Notes: a model not told the origin generated them from the letters alone. A stretch of DNA of 64,000 nucleotides from Chania fonticola_B (GCF_048537545.1 NZ_CP183218.1); one strand, 5' to 3'. Positions 17,397 through 25,881 are shown, counted from the first letter of the stretch. Numbers and translations: made by a program.

Positions 17397-17945
17397 ATGA
17401 GCAAGCAACTCAAACCGGTAGCACCTAAGCAGCCGATTGTACTCGGTAAGATGGGGTCTACTTACGGCATCCGTGGTTGGCTCAGAGTGTTTTCATCCAC
17501 CGAGAACGCCGAAAGCATATTTGACTATCAGCCCTGGTTAATCCAGCGCTCTGGTCAGTGGCAGTTTGTCGAGTTGGAAGACTGGAAACGCCACAGTCAG
17601 GATCTGATCATCAAGGTCAAAGGCATTGACGATCGGGATGCCGCGAATTTACTGACCAATTGCGAAATTGTCGTAGATTCCGAGCAGTTGCCTCCGTTGG
17701 AAGGCGATGATTACTACTGGAAAGACCTTATGGGCTGCCAGGTAGTCACCACTTCCGGATACGAACTGGGTAAAGTCATCGATATGATGGAAACCGGTTC
17801 TAACGACGTTATGGTCGTGCGGGCAAACCTGAAAGATGCATTCGGTATGAAGGAGCGGTTGGTCCCGTTTCTTCATGGGCAGGTTATCAAGAAAGTCGAT
17901 CTCGCCGCCAAGATTATCGAGGCTGAGTGGGATCCTGGTTTTTGA
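17397..17945 (+). CDS. rimM: Ribosome maturation factor RimM
   Basis: 182 residues. N-terminal RimM barrel (IVLGKMGSTYGIRGWLRVFS) and C-terminal PRC barrel (DDYYWKDLMGCQVVT, with METGSNDVMVV and LVPFLHGQVIKKVD). Binds S19 and assists maturation of the 30S head. ATG 17397 chosen by alignment with E. coli; GTG codons 6 and 9 bases upstream are in frame. Confidence 0.97.
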   Translation: MSKQLKPVAPKQPIVLGKMGSTYGIRGWLRVFSSTENAESIFDYQPWLIQRSGQWQFVELEDWKRHSQDLIIKVKGIDDRDAANLLTNCEIVVDSEQLPPLEGDDYYWKDLMGCQVVTTSGYELGKVIDMMETGSNDVMVVRANLKDAFGMKERLVPFLHGQVIKKVDLAAKIIEAEWDPGF

Positions 17946-17997
17946 CCTCCGGATTTCATGGTCGAAGCAAGTGGAATAACAAAATGGGGATTGGCTG

Positions 17998-18741
17998 GTG
18001 TTCATTGGTATCGTAAGCCTGTTTCCTGAGATGTTTCACGCAATCACCGATTACGGGGTAACTAGCCGGGCAGTAAAAAATGGCCTGCTGAGCGTGCAGT
18101 GTTGGAGTCCGCGTGACTTCACCTACGACCGGCATCGTACCGTGGACGATCGCCCTTACGGCGGCGGCCCGGGAATGCTGATGATGGTGCAACCCTTGCG
18201 GGAAGCTATTCATGCAGCAAAAGCAGCGGCAGGCGAGGGAGCAAAGGTGATTTATCTGTCACCTCAGGGGCGCAAGCTGGATCAAACCGGTGTGCGCGAA
18301 CTGGCGGCTAACCAGAAGATGATCCTGGTGTGTGGCCGCTACGAAGGGATAGACGAGCGCGTGATCCAAACCGAAATTGACGAAGAATGGTCAATCGGCG
18401 ATTACGTTCTCAGTGGCGGTGAACTACCGGCAATGACCCTGATCGATTCGGTCGCCCGCTTTATACCGGGTGTTCTGGGCCATCAGGCTTCGGCAGAAGA
18501 AGATTCTTTCGCTGAGGGATTGCTGGACTGTCCGCACTATACCCGCCCGGAGGTGTTAGAAGGGATGGAGGTTCCGCCAGTTCTGCTGTCGGGCAACCAT
18601 GCCGAGATACGTCGCTGGCGCTTAAAGCAGTCGCTGGGCCGTACCTGGCTTAGAAGACCTGAACTTCTAGAAAGCCTAGCTCTGACTGACGAGCAAGAGG
18701 TGTTGCTGGCCGAGTTCCAACGGGAACATCGAGCTAAGTAA
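17998..18741 (+). CDS. trmD: tRNA (guanine37-N1)-methyltransferase TrmD
   Basis: 247 residues. SPOUT-fold enzyme that makes m1G37 next to the anticodon and prevents +1 frameshifting. Trefoil-knot motifs are present: YLSPQGRKLDQ, LVCGRYEGIDERV and SIGDYVLSGGELPAM. The start codon is GTG at 17998 with GGGGA seven bases upstream; E. coli has ATG here. Third gene of the operon, 52 bases after rimM. Confidence 0.98.
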   Translation: MFIGIVSLFPEMFHAITDYGVTSRAVKNGLLSVQCWSPRDFTYDRHRTVDDRPYGGGPGMLMMVQPLREAIHAAKAAAGEGAKVIYLSPQGRKLDQTGVRELAANQKMILVCGRYEGIDERVIQTEIDEEWSIGDYVLSGGELPAMTLIDSVARFIPGVLGHQASAEEDSFAEGLLDCPHYTRPEVLEGMEVPPVLLSGNHAEIRRWRLKQSLGRTWLRRPELLESLALTDEQEVLLAEFQREHRAK

Positions 18742-18818
18742 CAGGACTATGAAGGGAACGTCTGAGCGTTGTCTCGACGAGACCGATATATCAGTTTACC
18801 TAGGGTAAGAGACATATT

Positions 18819-19175
18819 ATGAGCAACATTATTAAGCAAATTGAACAAGAGCAGATGAAGCAAGACGTACCTGCATTCCGTCCGGGTGATTCCGTGGAAG
18901 TGAAGGTATGGGTCGTTGAAGGTAGCAAAAAACGTCTGCAGGCATTCGAGGGCGTGGTTATCGCTATTCGTAACCGCGGTCTGCACTCTGCATTCACTGT
19001 TCGTAAGATTTCCAACGGCGAAGGTGTTGAGCGTGTATTCCAGACTCACTCTCCAGTAATCGACAGCATTACTGTTAAACGTCGTGGTGCCGTTCGTCAA
19101 GCCAAACTGTACTACCTGCGTGAACGTACTGGTAAGTCTGCTCGTATCAAAGAGCGTCTGAACCGCGTTAACTAA
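18819..19175 (+). CDS. rplS: 50S ribosomal protein L19
   Basis: 118 residues with the L19 signature FRPGDSVEVKVWVVEG and VKRRGAVRQAKLYYLR. At the 30S-50S interface. Last gene of the operon. The C-terminus is slightly longer than in E. coli (115). Confidence 0.98.
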   Translation: MSNIIKQIEQEQMKQDVPAFRPGDSVEVKVWVVEGSKKRLQAFEGVVIAIRNRGLHSAFTVRKISNGEGVERVFQTHSPVIDSITVKRRGAVRQAKLYYLRERTGKSARIKERLNRVN

Positions 19176-19201
19176 CGCTGCATCCAAAAGTTAATAGTTA
19201 T

Positions 19202-19236
19202 AAGGGGATTACCGTCATGGTAATCCCCTTTTTTTA
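19202..19236 (+). terminator. Terminator of the rpsP operon
   Basis: 12-bp stem AAGGGGATTACC/GGTAATCCCCTT with a five-base loop and a run of T. A near-duplicate sits at 20481-20510. Confidence 0.95.
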
Positions 19237-19368
19237 TGGTGCGCCGGAATGGCGTTGCGGTTTAACGATGATGACCACACTCGTTAATTCGTCTGTCGTA
19301 TTTATCCAATACGCGGGAAGGCGGATTTGTAAAACTACCGCCACTGATCACTGAATGGAGCGCCTGCG

Positions 19369-19749
19369 ATGCAATTTGCCTATACGATTTTATATGTTGA
19401 TAACGTGCAACAAACGATGGATTTCTATCATCGAGCATTTGGCTTTGAGATCCATTGTTTGCATGAAAGCGGGGACTGGGGAGAGTTGGCTACCGGTGCC
19501 ACGCGACTGTCATTTTGCTCAAGAGAGTTGCTGGCTGGGCAGGGTAAAAAGAGCGCTAAAAGTGATTATCACCATCCGGTGTTTGAAATTGCCTTCACTA
19601 CCGACGATGTGCCGAAAGCGCTGAAAACCGCGTTGGATGCCGGTGCGGTACTGGTTGAAGATATTCAGCACATGCCCTGGGGGCAAACGATATGCTACGT
19701 GGCAGATCCAGAGCATAACCTCGTCGAGATCTGTTCCGTAATGGCCTAA
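19369..19749 (+). CDS. VOC (glyoxalase/bleomycin-resistance fold) family protein
   Basis: 126 residues with paired beta-alpha-beta-beta-beta modules. The N-terminal YTILYVDNVQQTMDFYHRAF segment and the C-terminal WGQTICYVADPEHNLVEIC segment, ending with the metal-ligand Glu, are typical of single-domain VOC proteins. The family includes glyoxalases, dioxygenases and antibiotic-binding proteins; substrate unknown. Overlaps the convergent AraC-type gene by four bases. Not part of the E. coli core order here, so an accessory gene. Confidence 0.85.
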   Translation: MQFAYTILYVDNVQQTMDFYHRAFGFEIHCLHESGDWGELATGATRLSFCSRELLAGQGKKSAKSDYHHPVFEIAFTTDDVPKALKTALDAGAVLVEDIQHMPWGQTICYVADPEHNLVEICSVMA

Positions 19750-20393
19750 TCGTAGCCTTCGCCAAACGCCTGTTGCCAATGGGGATTAATACAGAATGCG
19801 GCAGGCGTGATCCCTAACCAGTGCTGGAACTCCCTATTCATGTGCGACTGGTCACAATAACCACCGTTTAGTGCGATTTCTGTTAGGGACACACGATCGC
19901 AGGCAGTTAGCATTGATGCAGTTCTTCTCATCCGTAATAGACGAAGCCAGAATAACGGGCTCTTGCCGGTTTTATTCTTCACCAGTCGTTCCAGAGTACG
20001 AACGCTAATCCCCAACTCCAGGCTTGCCTGAGTCAGAGAGTTGGCAAGCCGTAACGACTGCAATGTTTCGGCAAGCTGCGTATCCACACGAACGGTATCG
20101 TGAATGATAGACACTAATGTTGGATGCTCCGGTGTTAATCGGGATGCGTTGAGGTAATGAAATAATTTGCCTTCATCGATAACACAATCTGGCCGAAACC
20201 GGAAACCATCATATTGGTCACCTGCGGCGCTTTCCACGCTATAGGCACAGGTGTCGATCTCAGTGATCTTCATCTCCTGCTGCCCATTCCCGTCAGTCAG
20301 AAAAATTAAATCCCGACAGCCATCAGGAACAACAATTTGCCGTGTCGTTTTTGGCGCATGAAAACTCCAGTGTTCCAAGACCAGCTGTTGCAT
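19746..20393 (-). CDS. AraC-family transcriptional regulator
   Basis: 215 residues. The C-terminal half has the two-helix-turn-helix AraC domain (about 115-205): SLTQASLELGISVRTLERLV, then VSLTEIALNGGYCDQSHMNR and FQHWLGITPAAF. The N-terminal half is short and begins with a VPDGCRDLIF segment, resembling the DUF6597-type sensor domain of AraC proteins. Ligand and targets unknown; the convergent VOC gene is the natural candidate partner. Confidence 0.88.
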   Translation of the reverse strand: MQQLVLEHWSFHAPKTTRQIVVPDGCRDLIFLTDGNGQQEMKITEIDTCAYSVESAAGDQYDGFRFRPDCVIDEGKLFHYLNASRLTPEHPTLVSIIHDTVRVDTQLAETLQSLRLANSLTQASLELGISVRTLERLVKNKTGKSPLFWLRLLRMRRTASMLTACDRVSLTEIALNGGYCDQSHMNREFQHWLGITPAAFCINPHWQQAFGEGYD

Positions 20394-20480
20394 TTGATCT
20401 CCCTATCATCTCAAGGACCCGGTTTTCCAAAGCTTACCATCTATTCCCTCTGGTTGGATTATCGTTATTCTGGTGAAACC

Positions 20481-20510
20481 AAGGGATTACCAGATGGTAA
20501 CCCCTTTTTT
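20481..20510 (+). terminator. Second terminator-like hairpin, near-copy of the rplS terminator
   Basis: Stem AAGGGATTACC/GGTAACCCCTT with one mismatch, then TTTTTT. It points rightward although no rightward gene ends here. It closely resembles the rplS terminator at 19202-19236, so the VOC/AraC pair is bracketed by two copies. Confidence 0.65.
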
Positions 20511-20512
20511 CA

Positions 20513-20731
20513 TTACATCGCAGCGGCGCGTTGTTTGCTTTCTTGCGGGTGCGGCTGCGCAGGAATGATGTCGCCGGGTGAAACGATGACCCGGGCCACG
20601 GATTCATGGGTGGCAAAGGTACAACTGCAGTTAATGTTACGGCATTGATGATAGCGTTCTTTGGTCGACTCGCTCAGATAGCGGCTGGAGCGAGTGTGTG
20701 CCACGCTACCGCACAGTGGACAATGCATCAT
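20513..20731 (-). CDS. Ogr/Delta-family zinc-finger late-gene activator (phage-derived)
   Basis: 72 residues, the exact length of P2 Ogr. N-terminal zinc finger CPLC...CRNINC (Cys4, Cys7, Cys30, Cys35) and the family motif STKERYHQC. Ogr proteins activate P2-type late promoters via the RNA polymerase alpha subunit. Start chosen at the first of two consecutive ATGs with AGAGGGGGT upstream. The longer frame reaching 20854 overlaps the endolysin and is not supported. Last gene of the lysis cassette. Confidence 0.9.
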   Translation of the reverse strand: MMHCPLCGSVAHTRSSRYLSESTKERYHQCRNINCSCTFATHESVARVIVSPGDIIPAQPHPQESKQRAAAM

Positions 20732-20787
20732 AGAGACCCCCTCTTGATAAAACGGTGAAAAACTATTCGTCAGCAATGCTCGAAAAG

Positions 20788-21342
20788 TTACTGAGCGAGC
20801 TGTTCTTTCCCTGGGAAACTGGTGGTGTTCGGCGTGCTGAGACCTTTTAGGCACAGCTCACGTTCGGCGGCCCGGCGGCGTTCCAGCCCGCGGTTTTTGA
20901 CGCCATTGACATAAATCCAGCGCGGTAACTGATCGCAAGCCTGCTGCCATTGGCCATGGTTAAGGAAATAAACCAGGGTAGAGCGACATGCGGCTCCCGT
21001 ACCAACGTTAAAGGCAAACGCCATGACGGCATCATAAGTGGCCTGGGGCATCTGCTGTGGCAGACAGACCGCCATGCGGCTCTCTACCCGGCGGATATCT
21101 TCCAGCAGGTTTTCCGCCGCCTGAACTGGCGTGATGGACTTACCTGGAATAACGCCGGCCGTATGGCCGACACCTTGCGTCCAAACCCCTGCTGCGCATT
21201 GATACGGGGTTAACTGGCACCCCTCAAAATCGGCAATCAGGTATAGCCCTTGTTCGGAGGTTTTAATGTGATTGGCCTGCGGCAGCAGCATGGCGATCGC
21301 CAGAATGGCCAGGGCGCTGCAACGCTTAACGATTGAGTTCAT
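20788..21342 (-). CDS. Phage-type endolysin, GH24 lysozyme with signal-arrest-release N-terminus
   Basis: 184 residues. The N-terminal weakly hydrophobic Ala/Leu segment (about 9-21) fits a SAR domain. The catalytic triad follows the E-8-C-5-T spacing: Glu40, Cys49, Thr55 in a DFEGCQLTPYQC...GVGHT block. GH24 enzymes cleave the MurNAc-GlcNAc bond of peptidoglycan. ATG 21342 follows GGAG. The start overlaps the holin 3' end by 17 bases. No spanin genes were found next to it. Confidence 0.9.
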   Translation of the reverse strand: MNSIVKRCSALAILAIAMLLPQANHIKTSEQGLYLIADFEGCQLTPYQCAAGVWTQGVGHTAGVIPGKSITPVQAAENLLEDIRRVESRMAVCLPQQMPQATYDAVMAFAFNVGTGAACRSTLVYFLNHGQWQQACDQLPRWIYVNGVKNRGLERRRAAERELCLKGLSTPNTTSFPGKEQLAQ

Positions 21343-21544
21343 CAAAAAGTCTCCGTGCTGCCGCATCGCGTTCGATGCTTTTGAGGATCTCCAGACTCTT
21401 GCGTCTGTAGTACCAATTAACCAGGAAGGTGCCGATTCCTACGGCCGCGCCGATCAGAAAGGCCACATCCTGCGGTGAGAGCTTGCCAAGCCAGGCGAGA
21501 AATAGCGCCGCGGAGTAGGTAATGAATGAGGTTAATCTCTGCAT
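21326..21544 (-). CDS. Small phage holin (class II / pinholin type)
   Basis: 72 residues from ATG 21544. Two hydrophobic segments (about 5-17 and 24-40) are joined by a GKLSPQD turn, followed by a basic tail beginning YYRRKS. This is the layout of class II holins that pair with SAR endolysins. It is directly upstream of and overlapping the endolysin. A longer frame to 21634 would override the small ORF ahead of it and has no clear ribosome-binding site. Confidence 0.8.
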   Translation of the reverse strand: MQRLTSFITYSAALFLAWLGKLSPQDVAFLIGAAVGIGTFLVNWYYRRKSLEILKSIERDAAARRLFDELNR

Positions 21545-21548
21545 CCCA

Positions 21549-21650
21549 TTAACCCCACATCTGCTGTCGCAGCGGGTTGTTTTGTAGGATAACGCGACTG
21601 TCGGCCACGATAAGCGGGTCGATATTGGCCTCATTTGCCGGGTTTATCAT
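21549..21650 (-). CDS. Small ORF (33 aa) leading the lysis cassette
   Basis: ATG 21650 to TAA 21549, 33 codons plus stop, reading MINPANEANIDPLIVADSRV at the start. It lies first after the SOS promoter and ends 4 bases before the holin start codon. Not recognised; no membrane segment. It could be a leader peptide coupling translation to the holin, or the 3' remnant of a phage gene. Confidence 0.5.
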   Translation of the reverse strand: MINPANEANIDPLIVADSRVILQNNPLRQQMWG

Positions 21651-21672
21651 GGTTTTTACCTTAGCAATAATT

Positions 21673-21716
21673 ACTGTATATGCATACAGTATTAATCAAA
21701 ATGCTAAAGTCGTCAA
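21673..21716 (-). promoter_or_regulatory. LexA-repressed promoter of the lysis cassette
   Basis: On the minus strand TTGACG (21711-21716), a 17-base spacer and AATACT (21688-21693) form a good sigma-70 promoter. A perfect LexA palindrome CTGT-N8-ACAG occupies 21674-21689, overlapping the -10. It has the same TACTGTAT/ATACAGTA arms as the recA box in this window. SOS control of the holin/endolysin/ogr genes follows. Confidence 0.88.
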
Positions 21717-21763
21717 GCGGGGATAGGACTATTTTTAGCAAAATGGTCAACATGGGAATGGGA

Positions 21764-21791
21764 ATAAAAAAAGCCCATTAATTATGGGCTT
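21764..21791 (-). terminator. Terminator of the DUF481 gene
   Basis: On the minus strand AAGCCCAT/ATGGGCTT stem followed by a T-run, 33 bases after the stop codon of the leftward outer-membrane gene. Confidence 0.85.
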
Positions 21792-21823
21792 AGAGGAGGA
21801 CTGCGCGGAGCGGTAAGACGAGA

Positions 21824-22588
21824 TTACAAACCGTACACCAGCGTTACTGACGTCGTGGTATCGGTATTTTTCGGTGCCGAGGCAGGTGGCTTGGTGTTGT
21901 AGACCACCGTGTAGGCCAGCCGTAGGGCAAAGTCGTTATTGATGGCGACGTTTAACGCGGTTTCGGAGTTAACGGTGGTTTCGTCGTTCGCCAAAGCGGA
22001 TAGACCTTCGGATAGGCGGGCCGTGTCTGTCAGCCTGTAGGAATAGTTGGCTGCGCCATAGGCCAGGGCGCGGGTGGTGCGGCCACCGCCGTGGTATTCA
22101 TCATGGCGAACGCCTGGCCCGAATTCGACACGCAGATCTTGGCGTGGGTCGCTAAAGATCTGGCGCCCGTAACCCCCGGTTAGCGTAGAGCGTGAATCGT
22201 ACCCGTTGTAACGGTCGTTCAACCAGCCAACCTGGCCAAACATATAATTACGAGCCGACAGATTATAACGGGTACGGCCACCGGCCTGGTATTTCTCCGA
22301 GGAGCGTACGTTGGAGGAGGTGGTGTTGTTCGCCGAGCCCCACAGGCTGTAAGCCGTATCGCTGTTAAACCAGGTCATGGTGGTGTTGGCCAACAGGGTC
22401 GAGTTCTGTGTGTTGCCTGACTGGGCGTTATAGCCAGCCTGGACGTTACCATCAAACGGCTTTTTGGCGGTGGCCGGATCGTCCATCGCGGTGAAGAGGG
22501 TATTGTCGGCGAACACGGAAACACTGGTGAAGGCGGTCAAGCAGCTAAAAAACAGCGGAATGGCGCGACGAGCGCGTAAAGAGAGCAT
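21824..22588 (-). CDS. DUF481 family outer-membrane protein (YdiY-like)
   Basis: 254 residues. An N-terminal signal peptide is predicted (basic start, hydrophobic core, cleavage after VFA near residue 27). The rest is rich in alternating polar/hydrophobic strands with Asn, Tyr and Gly, ending in VTLVYGL, typical of a C-terminal beta strand of an outer-membrane barrel. Contains the DUF481 pattern of paired strands seen in YdiY. Function unknown in the family. Confidence 0.8.
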   Translation of the reverse strand: MLSLRARRAIPLFFSCLTAFTSVSVFADNTLFTAMDDPATAKKPFDGNVQAGYNAQSGNTQNSTLLANTTMTWFNSDTAYSLWGSANNTTSSNVRSSEKYQAGGRTRYNLSARNYMFGQVGWLNDRYNGYDSRSTLTGGYGRQIFSDPRQDLRVEFGPGVRHDEYHGGGRTTRALAYGAANYSYRLTDTARLSEGLSALANDETTVNSETALNVAINNDFALRLAYTVVYNTKPPASAPKNTDTTTSVTLVYGL

Positions 22589-22791
22589 TTTGGATCCAGT
22601 AGTTAAGTGTGATTATAAGTGATAGCGGTCACATTATATCGATTCGCCGAGGGGACAAAAATAGGCCTGGTTAGCTTATGTTTTTAGTTTAAACAGGGGG
22701 CTTATGCACTTTTCGTCTAGTGATACCGTTGGCTTTTTGCGGCGGTGTTAGCTGCGGCAACGGGGAGCGTCCGTTGCCGGCAGAAACGTGA

Positions 22792-24138
22792 TTAAAGGAA
22801 GGTCATCACCAGCAGATAACCGGTGATGCAGGAGCACAGCACGCCGATCAGGCCAGGGATAATGAAGCTGTGGTTGATGATAAATTTACCGATGCGAGTG
22901 GTACCAGAGCGGTCAAAGCCGATGCAGGCCAGATCGCTTGGGTAGGTAGGCAACACGAAGTAGCCATAGGCCGCCGGGAAGAAGGCCAGCAACATTTTAG
23001 GCTCGACGCCTAGCTGCAAGGCCATTGGAGCAACGGCGGCCAGAGCAGCGGCCTGGCTGTTAACCAGTTTGGAAACCAGGAACAAGACGATGGCGTAAGT
23101 CCAGGGCTGGCTTTTCACCACGTCTTCCAGCACCACTTTTAACTCCCCCATATGTGCCTGGAAGAAAGTGTCACTCATCCATGCCACACCGAATACCGAG
23201 AAGATGGCGACCATTCCCGCTTTGAATACGGCACCGTTGGCGATATCGCTAGGTTTGACTTTACAGCCCATCAGGATCACGGCACCGGCGATCAACATCA
23301 TCATCTGGATCACCAGATTCATCGACAGCGGTTTCAAGACACCCTTGGCATCGGCAAAGGAAGGACGCAGATCGGCAAAGGCGCCGAGCATAACCACGAT
23401 AGCGATAGCGCCGAAGAAGATCAGCGTTGACCAGTAAGCCTGCTTGGGAAATGTTTGATTGAGCAGGGTTTCGGTGCCGCCATAAATATAGGCACGCTGC
23501 TCCGGATCCTGGATCCTGGCCTGGAAATCCGCATCCTTATCCAGATCTTTGCCACGGCGCAGGCTCCACAATGCTGCCATCAATACGCCGACCAGAGAAG
23601 CCGGGATAGAAACGGCCAGGATCTCCAGCAGCGAGTAGGCTTTACCGATCCCATGACCGGCGGCAATGATCGAAACCAGTGATACTACGGCCAAGGAAAC
23701 CGGGGATGCGGTGATAGCCATCTGTGAGGCAACAGAGGCGACGGCCATAGGGCGTTCTGGGCGGATCCCTTTTTTGATGGCGATATCAGAAATGATCGGG
23801 AACATGGTGTAGACCACGTGGCCGGTACCGCATAGAAAGGTCAGCGTCCAGGTGGTAAAAGGGGCGAGTAAGGTGATGTGTTGTGGGTGGCGGCGCAGTA
23901 GTCGCTCAGCATATTGCATCATGACATTCAGGCCGCCAGCGGTTTGTAACACCGAGGCACAGCCGATCACCGCCAAAATGGTGAGCATGACATCTACAGG
24001 AGGTTTTCCTGGTTCCAAACCGAAAATAAAGCACAGCAGAAATAAGCCAATACCACTTATTAAACCTAGCCCCATACCGCCAAATCGGGTGCCGACTAAT
24101 AGGCAGATAATAATAATTGCGAATTGCAATGTGATCAT
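22792..24138 (-). CDS. dcuB: Anaerobic C4-dicarboxylate transporter, DcuB type
   Basis: 448 residues, close to E. coli DcuB (446). Polytopic inner-membrane antiporter. Segments GKPPVDVMLTI, LCGTGHVVYTMFPIISDIAI, FRSG/FKAGM and YFVLPTYPSDLACI-FDRSGTT match DcuB more closely than DcuA. Exchanges fumarate/aspartate/malate for succinate in fumarate respiration. In E. coli it is induced by FNR and DcuSR and CRP-dependent; I found no strong FNR box by eye in the upstream spacer. Confidence 0.9.
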   Translation of the reverse strand: MITLQFAIIIICLLVGTRFGGMGLGLISGIGLFLLCFIFGLEPGKPPVDVMLTILAVIGCASVLQTAGGLNVMMQYAERLLRRHPQHITLLAPFTTWTLTFLCGTGHVVYTMFPIISDIAIKKGIRPERPMAVASVASQMAITASPVSLAVVSLVSIIAAGHGIGKAYSLLEILAVSIPASLVGVLMAALWSLRRGKDLDKDADFQARIQDPEQRAYIYGGTETLLNQTFPKQAYWSTLIFFGAIAIVVMLGAFADLRPSFADAKGVLKPLSMNLVIQMMMLIAGAVILMGCKVKPSDIANGAVFKAGMVAIFSVFGVAWMSDTFFQAHMGELKVVLEDVVKSQPWTYAIVLFLVSKLVNSQAAALAAVAPMALQLGVEPKMLLAFFPAAYGYFVLPTYPSDLACIGFDRSGTTRIGKFIINHSFIIPGLIGVLCSCITGYLLVMTFL

Positions 24139-24680
24139 GAGAGTCCCTTGTCAGAAAGAAATAACTGCTAACGCCCATCGCTCCTCAATGCAGGCAGTAC
24201 GGGCTCTGTCTTCGCAGAGTAACCCTAAAGAGGTGTGAGCGATTTATGCCATAGTTATTTATTTGGCGAGGGATAACTGTGAGATCCCGCAATATTTATT
24301 CAATAGAGTGACTATTATTTCTGATATAGATTCAAATGAATAAAGAATGAAAATCAATTGCCAGTTAAATGTATGACAATTGTTTTATACTTGTTTAATT
24401 TGGCGATGGATGAGACGGGTTTGCCAAGGAACTTGTTGGCTACGCGGCCGTGGCATGCAGTGCCACTACACGCCGAAGAGGTGGTTTTTTGATCGCACCA
24501 GGGCCAATGAGTAATCTATTTTGTGTTCATTTTTGTTTACGACCTGTGATTTTCAAGGAGGACGCTGTTGGTTGTTCTTCGCTGTTTGTTATTGGTGTTT
24601 TTCTTTTTTATTTAAATAAAACAGTTTGTTAAGTTGTTTTTTATTTCCTGTTGTCGATGATTTTCTTCGCTGCTTATGGT
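24139..24680. other. dcuB-aroF divergent intergenic region
   Basis: No supported gene. The stretch is AT-rich and must hold the dcuB promoter on the minus strand. A 60-codon frame at 24450-24632 (+) has low-complexity hydrophobic content and no family resemblance, and is judged spurious. No clear FNR or CRP palindrome was seen. Confidence 0.5.
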
Positions 24681-24736
24681 GGTAATTTTTTATTTACAGC
24701 AAATGGATTGAAAACTTTACAAGGAGTGGTTAAGGT
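24681..24736 (+). promoter_or_regulatory. aroF promoter with TyrR boxes
   Basis: TTGAAA (24708) with a 17-base spacer to TAAGGT (24731) corresponds to the E. coli aroF promoter region, whose GGATTGAAAACTTTAC core I recognise. A TyrR-like box (GGTAAT-N6-TTTACA, 24681-24698) and a weaker one (TGGATT-N6-TTTACA, 24704-24721) lie 23 bases apart. They would allow tyrosine-dependent repression by TyrR. Confidence 0.65.
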
Positions 24737-24801
24737 AGCACCTGTAACGCTCAATGTTTTCACTACGCACACGCATAACGGCAAACGACAGGAATAGGAT
24801 C

Positions 24802-25875
24802 ATGCAAAAAGACGCGCTCAACAACGTACATATCAGTGCAGAACAGGTTCTGATCACCCCGGAAGAGCTGAAGAACCAGTTCCCACTCAGTGCCAACGAT
24901 GAAACGGAAATCGCGACGGCCCGCCAAACCATTGCCAATATCCTTAAAGGGCAAGATCACCGTCTGCTGGTGGTCTGTGGGCCATGTTCGATCCACGATC
25001 CTGATGCCGCGCTGGATTACGCGCGCCGTCTGAAAACCCTGTCGGCTGAATTGAGCGATCAGCTGTATATCGTTATGCGCGTCTATTTTGAAAAACCAAG
25101 AACCACCGTCGGCTGGAAAGGCCTGATCAACGATCCGTATATGGATGGATCCTTTGATGTAGAAGCGGGTTTGCACATTGCGCGTCGCCTGCTGCTGGAT
25201 CTGGTCGGTATGGGCCTGCCGTTGGCGACCGAAGCGTTGGATCCGAACAGCCCGCAATACCTGGGCGATCTGTTCAGCTGGTCGGCGATCGGTGCGCGTA
25301 CTACAGAATCTCAGACGCACCGTGAAATGGCTTCCGGCCTCTCAATGCCAGTGGGCTTCAAAAACGGTACGGACGGTAGCCTGGGCACGGCCATCAACGC
25401 GATGCGCGCTGCATCCATGGCGCACCGTTTTGTCGGTATCAATCAGGCTGGCCAGGTTTGCCTGCTGCAAACCCAGGGTAACCCGGATGGTCATGTGATC
25501 CTGCGCGGTGGTAAAACGCCTAACTACAGCGCTGAGCACGTTGCCGCCTGCGAAAAACAGATGCAGGATGCGGGACTCCATCCGTCCTTGATGATAGATT
25601 GCAGCCATGGCAACTCAAATAAAGACTATCGCCGTCAGCCAGCGGTTGCCGAATCCGTCGTTGAGCAGATCAGAGCGGGTAACCGTTCGATTACCGGCAT
25701 CATGCTGGAAAGCAATCTGCACGAGGGCAGCCAGTCTTCTGAACAGCCGCGTGTGGATATGCGCTACGGCGTATCGGTGACCGATGCCTGCATCAACTGG
25801 GAAAGCACGGAGACGCTGCTGCGCCAAATGCATCAGGAACTCGGCGCTGCGCTGATGGCACGCACTGGAGAGTAG
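24802..25875 (+). CDS. aroF: DAHP synthase, tyrosine-sensitive isozyme
   Basis: 357 residues starting MQKDALNNVHIS, matching E. coli AroF (356). Condenses PEP and erythrose-4-phosphate, the first step of aromatic biosynthesis, and is feedback-inhibited by tyrosine. Class I motifs are visible: VVCGPCSIHDP, FEKPRTTVGWKG, GARTTESQTHRE, and DCSHGNSNKDY. Six bases before tyrA, so one operon. Confidence 0.97.
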   Translation: MQKDALNNVHISAEQVLITPEELKNQFPLSANDETEIATARQTIANILKGQDHRLLVVCGPCSIHDPDAALDYARRLKTLSAELSDQLYIVMRVYFEKPRTTVGWKGLINDPYMDGSFDVEAGLHIARRLLLDLVGMGLPLATEALDPNSPQYLGDLFSWSAIGARTTESQTHREMASGLSMPVGFKNGTDGSLGTAINAMRAASMAHRFVGINQAGQVCLLQTQGNPDGHVILRGGKTPNYSAEHVAACEKQMQDAGLHPSLMIDCSHGNSNKDYRRQPAVAESVVEQIRAGNRSITGIMLESNLHEGSQSSEQPRVDMRYGVSVTDACINWESTETLLRQMHQELGAALMARTGE

Positions 25876-25881
25876 TGAGTT

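Noticed and set aside
24240..24400. FNR/CRP-like palindromes for dcuB
   Set aside because: Candidates matched only half-sites; not strong enough to list.
24450..24632. 60-codon frame upstream of aroF
   Set aside because: Low complexity, no RBS, no family likeness, within a regulatory spacer.
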